Source: Bacteroidota bacterium
GTDB taxonomy: Bacteria > Bacteroidota > Bacteroidia > Palsa-965
Assembly: GCA_013298545.1 (NCBI GenBank)
Contig: JAAFIA010000009.1
Span: 1-39,984, forward strand
Length of the DNA stretch: 39,984 bases
Direction of reading: 5' to 3'
Part shown: positions 1 to 9,211 of the stretch, piece after piece
Position numbering within the stretch: the first letter of the stretch is position 1
How the letters are laid out: each line of letters begins with the position of its first letter
The notes under the pieces: model-generated
The model's database searches: none
What the model was told of the DNA's origin: nothing
The model's input: the letters and a program-made list of their open reading frames with translations, nothing else
Made by a program: the position numbers and the translations under genes

Positions 1-1
1 G

Positions 2-91
2 AGTTACAAAGTTGGTGAATTGGTGAGTGATTTTCAGACCCGCATTTCCCGCGCAGACTTGAGACATGAAAATTTACTTTTGCCAGCATAA
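2..91 (+). CDS. Possible C-terminal end of a gene entering from the left edge
   Basis: Reading from base 2 gives 29 residues without a stop and then TAA at 89-91; the last residues read ENLLLPA. The composition (mixed charged and hydrophobic residues, no low complexity) is compatible with the tail of a real protein. It would converge with the PorE-like gene that ends at 200, leaving an ordinary gap of about 108 nt. The other two plus frames stop within the first 30 bases. The piece is too short to assign a family, and a 29-codon open frame can occur by chance, so this is only a candidate. Confidence 0.3.
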   Translation, partial: SYKVGELVSDFQTRISRADLRHENLLLPA

Positions 92-199
92 CTGACTAGC
101 GCTATTCTGCGCCATCTCGCATCTAAAAACAAGTGAAGCGAATTACCTGTTTACGCAACTAGTTTCAATTGCTCCGTTGCGATTGGGTTTCCGAGCGAC

Positions 200-2233
200 C
201 TAAATTTCCGTAATAAAAAATTCGGTACGGCGGTTTTTGGCGCGGCCAGCTTCTGTGGCATTGTCGGCAACGGGTTTGGTTTCGCCATAGCCTTTTGCTC
301 CGCTAATTTGATTGCGTGAAACACCAAATTTTTCGGTCAATGCTTCGAAAACAGCATACGCGCGCTCATTCGAGAGGTTCAAGTTTTGGTTATCGTCGCC
401 TTGGTTGTCGGTGTGTCCGCGAATCTCGATTTTGATGCCAGGATTGGCTTTCAGGTATTCTGCAAACGATTCTAAAACCACCATTGACTCCGGCTGAATC
501 ACTGCCGATCCGGTTGCAAAATTGATGTTGTTCAGTGTGTAAGCTTCGCCAACTTTTGTTGGTTTCACTTCCATTTCGGGAACAGGCGTTGTGGTGGCAG
601 CAAATTCTTGTTTCCCACTCACAAGTTGCGATGAGAATGCAGCACCGTCTTTCTTTACGGTAATCAGATAATCATCTTTTTTCGACACTTTGAGCGCGGC
701 TACATAACCACCACTTGCAGTATCGACCACAGCCGTTGTTTTTTCCTTGGTCGTGATGTTTTTAATTTCAACGCTTACCGGACCCGTTACAGGTGTGCCT
801 TCGGCTGTTTTCATTTCGCCTTTGACGATGGCAACTTTTTCTGGACGTGCTTCGGCATACAATTCAAACTGATAAACGTCGTACATCCCAACTTGCCCGG
901 GTAAACTAGCATTTGAGCAGAAGAAGGCCGTTTGTGCATCGGTACTGACAAACAAACCTAAATCATCGCCTTCGGTATTGATTGGAATGCCAATGTTTAC
1001 AGGCTCTTTCCAATTGTTTTTTTCATCTTTCCGAGCAAAGAAAATATCGAACCCGCCAATGCCTGGATGACCGGTGGAGCTGAAATACAAGGTTTCGCTA
1101 TCGGAATGGATGAATGGCGATTTTTCGTCGCCAGCGGTGTTGATGGTTGGGCCTAAATTTTCGGGTACGCCCCATTCGCCATTTGCATTTTTACGGGTAA
1201 GCCAAATGTCAATACCACCTTGTCCACCAGGACGGTTGCTGGCAAAGTATAAAATTTTACCATCGGCAGAAATCGTGGGTTGCGAATCCCAATAAATCGG
1301 GTCGTTTACTTTTTCACCAAGGGGACGAATTTCTTTCCATTCGCCATCTATAAAATCGGACGTATAAATATCGGTGTTTGCGCCATTCATCCCGTCTTTG
1401 GTGATGGTGTAGTACAAATGCTTATTATCAATAGTAAGTGTTGGTCCGCCTTCATTCGCATTTTTGTTGAACGGATCGGTCATCATGGTACCGCCATCAA
1501 ACTGTCCATTTTGCTGACGTGTGCTCATGGTAAAAACTTCCACCACTTTATCAGTGCTCCAAACCTGATCGCGTTTGTTGTACGGCATGGTACGGATGTA
1601 AAACGCAAGCGTATTGTCGGGCGTAATGATGGCGAGGTATTCATCGCGCTGTGTAGAAATATTAGGAACGGGTTTTGGATTAAACTGGCGTGGATGTGCT
1701 TTTACGTCAACGTAAAATTTTGCCCAACGTAACATTTCTTTGGCTTGACCCGAATTGAACTCATAATCTTTGCCGTATTTCTTATTGTCGTCGTCGTCAA
1801 ACTTGATGTATTTTTCGAGGTAAGGAATACACTCGGCATATTTATCAGTGAGGTAGTATTGTTTGCCAATCCACCAATACGGCTCTGCCGAAATTTGTGG
1901 GCAGGCTTCAACGGCGGCTTTCAAATATTTTAGTGCGGCAGGATAATCGTCGGGATGATCGTCTGCTTTTGCTTTGCGCATGAGCATGATGCCCATTTCA
2001 AGATTCGCTTCGGCGTATGTTGGTTCTTCTTGAATGGCTTCTTGTAAGAATCCCATGCGTTCGTTGAAATCGTATTTCTTTTTGTCTTTGGCTTTTTCAA
2101 ACAGTTTCTCTGCGTTTTTATTATCGACGGGGGCGCAGCCGGAAGCAGCCGTTTTCTCGTCATCATCTTGCGCCATAGCGGGAATGGCGAGTAAGAGTGC
2201 TGCACAGAGGAGCAATCGGTTGAATGGAATCAT
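200..2233 (-). CDS. TPR-PD40-OmpA envelope protein, PorE-like
   Basis: 677 residues. The start at 2233 is chosen because it places a clean signal peptide (MIPFNRLLLCAALLLAIPAMA) at the N-terminus; a reading frame starting 19 codons upstream would bury it. Order of domains: TPR-like helices about residues 40-175, a PD40/WD40-type beta-propeller about 195-470 with repeated DNxLxF/YF and DIW/DIF signatures, a carboxypeptidase-regulatory-like beta domain about 480-555, and an OmpA C-terminal domain 561-677. The OmpA domain keeps GHTD (D609) and LSNER (R624), the Asp/Arg pair spaced by 15 that binds diaminopimelate in peptidoglycan. This TPR-propeller-CRD-OmpA order is that of PorE, which links the type IX secretion system to peptidoglycan in Porphyromonas. 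PorE is a lipoprotein; here no lipobox is visible, so it may be a paralogue. It lies 75 nt downstream of the AsmA gene on the same strand. Confidence 0.8.
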   Translation of the reverse strand: MIPFNRLLLCAALLLAIPAMAQDDDEKTAASGCAPVDNKNAEKLFEKAKDKKKYDFNERMGFLQEAIQEEPTYAEANLEMGIMLMRKAKADDHPDDYPAALKYLKAAVEACPQISAEPYWWIGKQYYLTDKYAECIPYLEKYIKFDDDDNKKYGKDYEFNSGQAKEMLRWAKFYVDVKAHPRQFNPKPVPNISTQRDEYLAIITPDNTLAFYIRTMPYNKRDQVWSTDKVVEVFTMSTRQQNGQFDGGTMMTDPFNKNANEGGPTLTIDNKHLYYTITKDGMNGANTDIYTSDFIDGEWKEIRPLGEKVNDPIYWDSQPTISADGKILYFASNRPGGQGGIDIWLTRKNANGEWGVPENLGPTINTAGDEKSPFIHSDSETLYFSSTGHPGIGGFDIFFARKDEKNNWKEPVNIGIPINTEGDDLGLFVSTDAQTAFFCSNASLPGQVGMYDVYQFELYAEARPEKVAIVKGEMKTAEGTPVTGPVSVEIKNITTKEKTTAVVDTASGGYVAALKVSKKDDYLITVKKDGAAFSSQLVSGKQEFAATTTPVPEMEVKPTKVGEAYTLNNINFATGSAVIQPESMVVLESFAEYLKANPGIKIEIRGHTDNQGDDNQNLNLSNERAYAVFEALTEKFGVSRNQISGAKGYGETKPVADNATEAGRAKNRRTEFFITEI

Positions 2234-2308
2234 GGGAGCAATGCTTCGAGGTAAAAATACGGGCATGAACTTCGTAGTAACGAAAATCATGCCCGAAATC
2301 GTATGTTG

Positions 2309-5134
2309 TTATTTTAAAAGTGCGTCGGCTTCGGCGCGGGCTTTGTCCATGCTGGCTTTGTGTGCTGCATCGGCATTGCGTTTGGCTGTGGCGTTGGCCT
2401 CTGCCGATTTTTTGCGGGCAAGATCGGCTGCTGCTTTATTAGCTGCTTTTTTCAGTGGATTCACTTCTTGTTTTTTCTCTAAAATATCAGCTTGCTTATC
2501 GGCTTCTGTTTTAATATTATCAGCTGCTTGATAGGCTGCATTCTTTGCAGCATCTGCATTTCGTTGTGCATCGGCAAGGAGTTTATCGGCTTTTTTACGT
2601 GCTTCTTCTTTGCCTTTATCTACTACATTGTTGACAATGGCTTTAGCTGTGTCTTTAAGCGTTTGCTTGATGTCGTTGACCATATCGCCAGCGGCTTCCT
2701 TCAAGTTTGCCTTTACTGTTGGCTGCGTAACTGTTCCGCCAAACAAGGCTTTTACGTTTACCATATCGCCCAATTTTACGGGAATGCCTTTGGCCGATGC
2801 GCTCGACATCCAACCGTTCAAAGCCGCATTGGCGGGACCAAATTCGGTACGCGGAATGGCAATGTCTAAAGTATAATCAATGGTTTGATCGAGGCCCGTT
2901 GAGCCTTGCATTTTGCCCATTGTTTTACCCATCTTCATGTCAAATGGATCAACTGTAACACGTCCATTTTCGATGCGGTAACCAACGTTCAGATCGTTGA
3001 GGGTTGTCTTTTTAAATTTATTCATCTTCAACGCTTCGTCCAATTTTTTCAAGGGTTCAAACGCTTCGATTTCAACCGTTTTTGTGCGCAACACACCACG
3101 GCCCGTAATTGAACTCAACACAGGCATCATGGCTTGATCGAGGTTGCTCACATAATTCAGCGTTGTTGAAAAACGTCCTTTGGTATGTTTGCCAACAGGT
3201 GCAAGTTTATCAATGGTATTGAATGTTTTTACGGTTTGCTGAATATCGAAATCGACAATCTCAAGATTGAAATTGACTTTCGGAACGAGTGGTGTCAACG
3301 TGTTGTAAGAACCTGTTACCGTCATGTTTCCGCCCATTGTATTCATTTTCAAATTATCAAGATTCACAGTTGAATTGCGAATGGTAACACCACCAGCCAC
3401 ATTGGTCATCGAAATATCATCGTAAATCAATTTGGCAAAGGTTGAATTCATCACAAAATCGAGGTTGGCAGGAACTTCGATGATGGTCATGGCAGACGAA
3501 TCAGAAGCCGCAGTGCTTGTTGTTTCCTCTTCGCCAGCAAACGCATTCAAATCCATATTGGTCGATGCGAGGTTGAATTTTCCGGTGAGCAAGGAATCTT
3601 TGAAAATGTACTGCAAGAAATTTTCGATACGGCCATCAGCACGTACATCATTTTTGCCAAGCATAGCATCGAACTTTGTCAACTCTACAAACTGCGGCGA
3701 AAATTTCATGCTCATGCTGTTGATTTTCGTATCGTCCATGCCTTTGGTTTTGTAAAGCATGTTGGTTACGTCAACGGTTCCGTTGCATTGGAATTGTTCG
3801 TATTTCTCTTGTTCAATAGACGACATGCGGCCTTTCATTTTAATATCGGCAGCTACATTACCATTGAGTTCGTCGCCTTGTTCGAGCGGAATAAATTCGC
3901 GGAGGGTAGCCAAATTCATTTTTCCTTTCACCCAACCATCGAGGTTTGCATCTGATACCGGTGTAGTAACATGCAAAGCTGCATCAACCGGATTTCCACC
4001 AAAGTCAATGTGAAATTTATTGACATCAATTTTCATATCGTTTGTAACGCCAGAAGCATCGTCAATTTTGCAGTCGATGTTAATCGCGCTTACTGTTTTC
4101 GGAACAGATGGATATTTGAATGTACCGTCGTTGATTTGGAAATTTAAGCCATAGCCGGGCATTTTGTTTTGTTTTTCGGAGTACAATCCTTTTGCGTAAC
4201 CATCGAACGCTAATTTTCCGGTTGCTTTTACGTCGGCAAAATCTTTCGTGTAAGCACCAGGAATGAGGGATAAGAAGCTTTTGAAATCGGCTTGAAGGGC
4301 TTTAAATTTCAGATCCATATCCATATCATTGCCGGGCATGGCAAAGAAACCATCGAAGTGTAAACCGAGGTCATTGAGTTTCAATTCATTTTCTTTAAAC
4401 ACAAATTTCATTTTCGCCATATCCATATCGAGATCGGCTTTGAGGTCTGTTTTTGTTTTGAGCAAATACGGTACGCCATCATATTCCACGGTAAAACGTT
4501 CGATGCTTGTAGCCGTTTCCATGAGGAAATTGTTCTCGGTAAAATCGCCTTTTAACGTATGGTTCATGTTATCTAAAACCGTGCGTACGGGCAAGGTAGC
4601 ATCGTCATAAACAATATAACCTTCTTTGATTTCGAGCGATTTCAGCGAAAGCTTGAATTTGGTTGGTTCTTCGGCAGTAACCGGTTTTGGCGTTTCGGGA
4701 GCGGGTTTGGTAATGTCCCAATTGGCTTTACCATCTTTGAGAACTTTGGCAAGCAAACGAGGTTTTTCGAGGTAGATGGAATTGATTTGATACGCATCGC
4801 CCTTGATGACACTCATGATGTTGAGATCGAGTTTGAGAAGTTTGATGTTGGCGAGTGTGTCTTTGGCAAACAGATCTTTCCCAACAATTTTCACATCGGC
4901 AATCGAAAACCGAAAATCGGGGAAACTACTCAAAAGCGACAAATCAAAATCGCCAAACGAAACAGTTGCATTGAGGTTATCGTTTGCTTGCTGTTTCGCC
5001 ATAGCAATGATTTTGTCTTTAAACAGAAAAGGCAAAACAATTGCTGCAATGATTAGCAATAAAAAAGTGATTCCTGTCCATTTCAACAGGCGGCGTAAAA
5101 GGCTCTTTTTCTTAGGAGCAGTAGTTTCGGTCAT
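2309..5134 (-). CDS. AsmA family protein with alanine-rich coiled-coil tail
   Basis: 941 residues. A basic N-terminus (KKKSLLRRLLKW) precedes one membrane segment at about 20-38; the rest would lie in the periplasm. Residues 40-140 resemble the AsmA N-terminal region (LNATVSFGDFDLSLLSSFPD, then IYLEKPRLLAKVLKDGKANW), and the long middle consists of beta-strand-rich repeats typical of AsmA/TamB-like proteins, which are thought to form hydrophobic grooves that move phospholipid between the membranes. Residues about 819-941 differ sharply: a lysine/alanine/aspartate-rich helix with almost no hydrophobic strand pattern, probably a coiled coil. A TAnnTTTG promoter box lies 19 nt before the ATG. 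The PorE-like gene follows on the same strand and may be co-transcribed. Family membership is clear; lipid transport is inferred from the family. Confidence 0.85.
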   Translation of the reverse strand: MTETTAPKKKSLLRRLLKWTGITFLLLIIAAIVLPFLFKDKIIAMAKQQANDNLNATVSFGDFDLSLLSSFPDFRFSIADVKIVGKDLFAKDTLANIKLLKLDLNIMSVIKGDAYQINSIYLEKPRLLAKVLKDGKANWDITKPAPETPKPVTAEEPTKFKLSLKSLEIKEGYIVYDDATLPVRTVLDNMNHTLKGDFTENNFLMETATSIERFTVEYDGVPYLLKTKTDLKADLDMDMAKMKFVFKENELKLNDLGLHFDGFFAMPGNDMDMDLKFKALQADFKSFLSLIPGAYTKDFADVKATGKLAFDGYAKGLYSEKQNKMPGYGLNFQINDGTFKYPSVPKTVSAINIDCKIDDASGVTNDMKIDVNKFHIDFGGNPVDAALHVTTPVSDANLDGWVKGKMNLATLREFIPLEQGDELNGNVAADIKMKGRMSSIEQEKYEQFQCNGTVDVTNMLYKTKGMDDTKINSMSMKFSPQFVELTKFDAMLGKNDVRADGRIENFLQYIFKDSLLTGKFNLASTNMDLNAFAGEEETTSTAASDSSAMTIIEVPANLDFVMNSTFAKLIYDDISMTNVAGGVTIRNSTVNLDNLKMNTMGGNMTVTGSYNTLTPLVPKVNFNLEIVDFDIQQTVKTFNTIDKLAPVGKHTKGRFSTTLNYVSNLDQAMMPVLSSITGRGVLRTKTVEIEAFEPLKKLDEALKMNKFKKTTLNDLNVGYRIENGRVTVDPFDMKMGKTMGKMQGSTGLDQTIDYTLDIAIPRTEFGPANAALNGWMSSASAKGIPVKLGDMVNVKALFGGTVTQPTVKANLKEAAGDMVNDIKQTLKDTAKAIVNNVVDKGKEEARKKADKLLADAQRNADAAKNAAYQAADNIKTEADKQADILEKKQEVNPLKKAANKAAADLARKKSAEANATAKRNADAAHKASMDKARAEADALLK

Positions 5135-5153
5135 AGGAATTGAAAATATCTTT

Positions 5154-5161
5154 CAAAGATA
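5154..5161 (-). promoter_or_regulatory. -7 promoter box of the AsmA gene
   Basis: On the minus strand the sequence is TATCTTTG, an exact match to the Bacteroidota -7 consensus TAnnTTTG, 19 nt before the ATG at 5134. No TTTG is found at the -33 position; the nearest is TTCG 21 nt upstream. Confidence 0.5.
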
Positions 5162-5348
5162 CATAAACAGACGATTTGCGGTCGAAAAACTAAATCTTGA
5201 ATTAACAAAAATTGGAAGCTTTTTTTCACACCTAATTGAACTGAGGCAATAGCAACTGACTAATTCCCTTATTCTTGTCTGTTTTGGGTAAAAACTTAGA
5301 AACTGTTTAAATTTTATCCTTTGATTTTGTATTGCATTTGAGAGCAGA

Positions 5349-6032
5349 TCAACTCAAAAACAACATCATAAAAAACGCCGTCAGACTGGGAAGCAAGCCG
5401 TTTCTTCGCGCAATATCAATGGCTTCCACTTTATTATGTGCTTGTAACTTTTCGTAGATGTGCTCGATGTGTTTGCGAACGGTTTTCGGCGAGATAAACA
5501 GTTTGTCGGCAATTTGTTGGTATGTATCGCCGGAAGATAGTTTGTCTAAAATTTCGAGTTCGCGCTTGGTCAATTCAAAATCATTTTTCTCGGGCAAGGC
5601 TTCGGTACGTTGCCCACGCACGAGCAAGAGGGTTTTGGCGGCAATTTGTGGCGACATGGGTGCTCCGCCTTCGAGTGCTTCTTGAATGGCTGACAATAAT
5701 TTTGATGGTCGTGCATCTTTGAGCAAATAACCATTGGCTCCGGCAAGAATGGCTTGAAAAATATGGTCGCCATCGTCGAAAACCGTCAACATGACAATTT
5801 TAATTTTAGGCTGATTGAGGCGGATTCGTCGTGTTGCCGCTATGCCATCCATCACGGGCATGTGAATGTCCATCAAAATTAAATCCGGCTGATGTTCCTT
5901 TGCCATTTCAAGGGCCTCTTGCCCATTCGATGCAACAAAAACAAGTTCGACTTCATCAAAGCCACTCAAATTTTCGCAAATGGATTTTTGCAAATGCAAA
6001 TGATCTTCAACCAGTCCGATTCTAATTTTCAT
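5349..6032 (-). CDS. NarL/LuxR-family response regulator
   Basis: 227 residues. The receiver domain (about 1-120) has the acidic pair E9/D10, the phosphoacceptor D55 in LILMDIHMPVMDG, T83 and K105, all as expected for an active receiver. The C-terminal LuxR-type helix-turn-helix (about 153-215) reads ELTKRELEILDKLSSGDTY, then IADKLFISPKTVRKHIEHIY. It therefore should bind DNA when phosphorylated. The gene lies 60 nt downstream of the propeller sensor kinase, its evident partner. A separate TAnnTTTG box in that 60-nt gap, 4 nt before the ATG, suggests it can also be transcribed alone. The hydrophobic last residues (LTAFFMMLFLS) are unusual for the family but the reading frame is unbroken. Confidence 0.93.
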   Translation of the reverse strand: MKIRIGLVEDHLHLQKSICENLSGFDEVELVFVASNGQEALEMAKEHQPDLILMDIHMPVMDGIAATRRIRLNQPKIKIVMLTVFDDGDHIFQAILAGANGYLLKDARPSKLLSAIQEALEGGAPMSPQIAAKTLLLVRGQRTEALPEKNDFELTKRELEILDKLSSGDTYQQIADKLFISPKTVRKHIEHIYEKLQAHNKVEAIDIARRNGLLPSLTAFFMMLFLS

Positions 6033-6036
6033 ACAG

Positions 6037-6044
6037 CAAAAGTA
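6037..6044 (-). promoter_or_regulatory. -7 promoter box of the response regulator, 4 nt from ATG
   Basis: TACTTTTG on the minus strand matches TAnnTTTG exactly and lies 4 nt before the ATG at 6032. Transcription from it would start at or very near the ATG. No good -33 element was seen. A perfect 10-bp palindrome, GTCAATTGAC (6071-6080), lies upstream and could be an operator. Confidence 0.45.
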
Positions 6045-6092
6045 TTGAGCGAAACAGGATTTAACTATACGTCAATTGACGGATTTTGTATG

Positions 6093-9000
6093 CTATTCCT
6101 TATTTAATATTAAGATTAACACCGTGCCTTTTCCCACTTGTGATTTTAGCTCAAAGGCAATTCCAGAGCGGGCAGCGCGTTGGCGCATATTTTTCAATCC
6201 GTAATGACCTACTTTATCGTGTTCTGTATCGAATCCTTTACCGTTGTCTGACAATTGAAAACGAATGTGGTTCGGTTCTTCAGCAATAAGCAGCATCAAT
6301 TGCGTGGCTTGTGCATGTTTAAACGCATTGGAAATTCCTTCTTGCAAAATGCGAAACACTTCGATGGAACGTGCGGGGGGCAACAACTGATCTTGACCTG
6401 TTCTTTCGCTACGCACTTCAATGTCTTCGTTATTTTCGGCGAGTAATTGCAGATGTTCTTGCAAGCGCGCAAGCATTTCGCTGAGTTTAATGGATTCGCT
6501 ATTGATGGCCCAAATGGATTCGCGCAGTTGCTGCATGGTGAGGCGAGAGTATTCGCTGAGATCGTTGACTTTTTTCCGCGCGGGATTCAAATCGCCTTCT
6601 TTTTCTAATCGAAAAGCGACGTGATCGAGTGATGAGATGATGTAGGTAAGTTGTGCGCCAACATTGTCGTGCAAATCGCGGGAGATGCGTTCTTTTTCTT
6701 CTTGAATTTTGTTTGCGATTTCGAGTGCGCGTAAGCGTTGGCGCAGGCGGCGTTGTGCGAAATAACGAATTGCAACAGCCAAAACGAGTACACTGAGTAA
6801 CACAACAGAAATTAAAAACCAAGTTGTGGCCCAAAACGGTGTTTGAATATGCACCGGAATTTCTAAAATGGCCTTGCTCCACGCATCTTTGTTGATGCGG
6901 AAACGCACCCGAAATCGATAATCGCCGTAAGGGAGATTGGTGTAGGTAGCAACCCGATTTCCGTTCCTATTTTCGCGCCATTCGGCATCAAAACCAACCA
7001 ATTGATAGGCATATTGAATTTTATCTTGCAAGCGAAAATCGACTGCTGTAAATTCAAACGAAAGGTTGCGTTCTTGATGTGTTAACGCATTTAGTTTTTG
7101 TGGCGACGAAGGAATAAAATTGATCGCGACTGCTTTCAGAATTGGTTTTGAAAAAAAATTCCGTTGGTTGAGTTGTTGTGGGTGAAAAGACATCAAACCA
7201 TCTGCCGAACCGAAATAAATGCGGCCTTCTGCATCTTGTGCATGGGTGCGAATAACAAATTCGTTTGACGATAAACCATCGCGAACGGTGTAATTTGAAA
7301 ATGTTTTTTGTGTTGGATCGAAGCAAACAATTCCTTCATTGGTACTCATCCAAATTTTACCAGATTGATCTTTTTCAAGCGCGTAAACCGTATTGTTGGG
7401 CAACCCTTGAAAGGTGGAATAATTGGTAAACGTTTCTGTTTTTAGGTCGAGTAAATCGAAACCACTTCCCATGGTTGCAATCCAGATGCGCGCATCGGCA
7501 TCGAGGCAAATATCATTGATTAAATTATAGCTCAATGAATTGACTTCGTTTGGTTTATTCTTATACAGCTTGGTTTCGCGCGTTTCGGGTATTACGCGTA
7601 AAAGTCCAACATTGCTTGCAATCCAAGCCACACCAGAAGAAGTAAAACGAATAGCCGAAAAATAACGTTGCGCAACAAGTGGTTCTTTCCCTGCGGGTTG
7701 GTTATAATCTTCGATGCGGTTCTCGGAACGGACATAACGGTACAAGCCTCCAATACAGCAAAACCAAACCGATTCATCAGGACCATTTTGAATATCCATG
7801 ACTTGTTTGCCTTCGAGCAAATTGGTCCCTGCAATTTCTAGGCGTTTTCTTGCAAGCGTATCAATGACCACAAGTCCTTCGTTGCGAGCACCTAGCCACA
7901 ATGTACCATGCTTATCCATACACGCGCTGGTGTATTTTTTGCCCTGCGGAATCAATTGCCACCATTGCGGAACACGTTTATTTTTAGGAAATAAAAAAGC
8001 GGCATCGGATGTACCTGCTAAAAAATAATTCGCAAAACTATAAGTCATCCAAACAGGTCCATTCGACAAACCGTCTGAACTTGTCGAAAGTTGCAGGTGA
8101 AAATCATTTTGCAAAGGATCGAAAACAGAAACGCCCCCGCCCACAGTTCCCACCCAAATCAAACCATCTGCCGATTCGTATAACGATTCGATTTGGTTGG
8201 CTGCTAGCGAAAACGCATTGTTTTTATCATTTTTGATGTGATGCTGTTGTTGCTCAAGAGTACCCGGAGAACGAATCACCACAAGACTTGTAAGTGTTCC
8301 AATCCACACATCGCCGCGCGCATCTACGAGCATAGCTGTTGGCAATGATTCCAATGTAAAAATTGTTGTTGGGGGAGTTGATTTTTTCCAGTGTACCAAT
8401 TTTACCGATAAACTGTCGATGATAAAAAAAGTGTTTTGCTTTGAGTCAATCGCTGTAATGATAGATTTTGAGTTTTGCCGATTGTACAGAAATCGGTTTT
8501 GCGGCGCGTTACGTTCTTCAACACGAATCGTTTTTTTATCGATGTAAACCTGCTGCGAATCATCGGCAGAACAATAGAGAAAGCCGAGAAATTCGCTTTC
8601 TTTATTTTTTAAACGAATAAAGATTTTGCTATTGGGTTTGCTTTCCTTCAAACAAACAGTTGCTGTTTCAGGACTAGTATAAACGATCTCGCCATTTTTA
8701 AAAATATGCAAAAAGCTAATTTGGTTGTGATCTAATACACGTTCTTTTTTTGAGGTATAGTAACGAAAAAAATGACGTTCCTGTTTATCAAAAAAGCATA
8801 ATCCATTGCGTGTTGCGACCCAGATACGACCATAGTTGTCTTCGGCCAATTTAAGCACATAATTATCCGAAAGCGATGTGGTATCCATCCGGTTGTGCCG
8901 ATATATGGTAAAATTATAGCCGTCGTAAACATTCAATCCATCTTGCGTACCCATCCAGATTAAGCCTTCGCTGTCGCGCAAAACAGTTGTTACGGTATTC

Positions 9001-9098
9001 TGCGAAAGACCGTCGCGCTGATTCAGATGAGAAAACCGGAAAGGTTGTGCAACCAAGCCAAGCGGAAAAAGCAATAAACAGGCAAGTATGCGAAGCAT
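6093..9098 (-). CDS. Two-component sensor kinase with Reg_prop propeller and Y_Y_Y domain
   Basis: 1001 residues. The start at 9098 gives the signal peptide MLRILACLLLFPLGLVA; an upstream in-frame ATG would add 33 residues and spoil it. The periplasmic part begins with the hallmark GLSQNTVTTVLRDSEGLIW and continues with about 14 Reg_prop repeats (IWMGT, IWVAT, VWIGT, IWMST), followed by a Y_Y_Y domain near 650-750 (YQLVGFDAEW, YTNLPYGDYRFRV). One membrane segment lies at about 757-778. The cytoplasmic part is a HisKA_3 domain with phosphorylated H810 (SRDLHDNVGAQL) and a HATPase domain with N-box N924 and DNGKGFD near 955. Such propeller sensors usually bind oligosaccharides or other extracellular ligands. 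Unlike many in this phylum it is not fused to its regulator, which is encoded next. Confidence 0.93.
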   Translation of the reverse strand: MLRILACLLLFPLGLVAQPFRFSHLNQRDGLSQNTVTTVLRDSEGLIWMGTQDGLNVYDGYNFTIYRHNRMDTTSLSDNYVLKLAEDNYGRIWVATRNGLCFFDKQERHFFRYYTSKKERVLDHNQISFLHIFKNGEIVYTSPETATVCLKESKPNSKIFIRLKNKESEFLGFLYCSADDSQQVYIDKKTIRVEERNAPQNRFLYNRQNSKSIITAIDSKQNTFFIIDSLSVKLVHWKKSTPPTTIFTLESLPTAMLVDARGDVWIGTLTSLVVIRSPGTLEQQQHHIKNDKNNAFSLAANQIESLYESADGLIWVGTVGGGVSVFDPLQNDFHLQLSTSSDGLSNGPVWMTYSFANYFLAGTSDAAFLFPKNKRVPQWWQLIPQGKKYTSACMDKHGTLWLGARNEGLVVIDTLARKRLEIAGTNLLEGKQVMDIQNGPDESVWFCCIGGLYRYVRSENRIEDYNQPAGKEPLVAQRYFSAIRFTSSGVAWIASNVGLLRVIPETRETKLYKNKPNEVNSLSYNLINDICLDADARIWIATMGSGFDLLDLKTETFTNYSTFQGLPNNTVYALEKDQSGKIWMSTNEGIVCFDPTQKTFSNYTVRDGLSSNEFVIRTHAQDAEGRIYFGSADGLMSFHPQQLNQRNFFSKPILKAVAINFIPSSPQKLNALTHQERNLSFEFTAVDFRLQDKIQYAYQLVGFDAEWRENRNGNRVATYTNLPYGDYRFRVRFRINKDAWSKAILEIPVHIQTPFWATTWFLISVVLLSVLVLAVAIRYFAQRRLRQRLRALEIANKIQEEKERISRDLHDNVGAQLTYIISSLDHVAFRLEKEGDLNPARKKVNDLSEYSRLTMQQLRESIWAINSESIKLSEMLARLQEHLQLLAENNEDIEVRSERTGQDQLLPPARSIEVFRILQEGISNAFKHAQATQLMLLIAEEPNHIRFQLSDNGKGFDTEHDKVGHYGLKNMRQRAARSGIAFELKSQVGKGTVLILILNKE

Positions 9099-9103
9099 AT
9101 TTT

Positions 9104-9111
9104 CAAATATA
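9104..9111 (-). promoter_or_regulatory. -7 promoter box of the sensor kinase, 5 nt from ATG
   Basis: TATATTTG on the minus strand, an exact TAnnTTTG, 5 nt before the ATG at 9098. A TTTG lies 15 nt further upstream, slightly closer than usual. It is in the 113-nt divergent gap shared with the outer-membrane protein gene at 9212; no exact box was found for the latter (the nearest is AACATTTG). Confidence 0.45.
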
Positions 9112-9211
9112 AATGTTTCCTTCAAACAAACAGGCATTTGAAAAATGGGGCATTTGTCGTATTTCAGGAATTGATTCAAAGCAGAACATTTGTACAAGCA
9201 ATTGATCCGCT

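Noticed and set aside
1280-1732. A 150-codon open frame on the plus strand inside the PorE-like gene
   Set aside because: It is antisense to a protein with clear domains and has no recognisable family or promoter.
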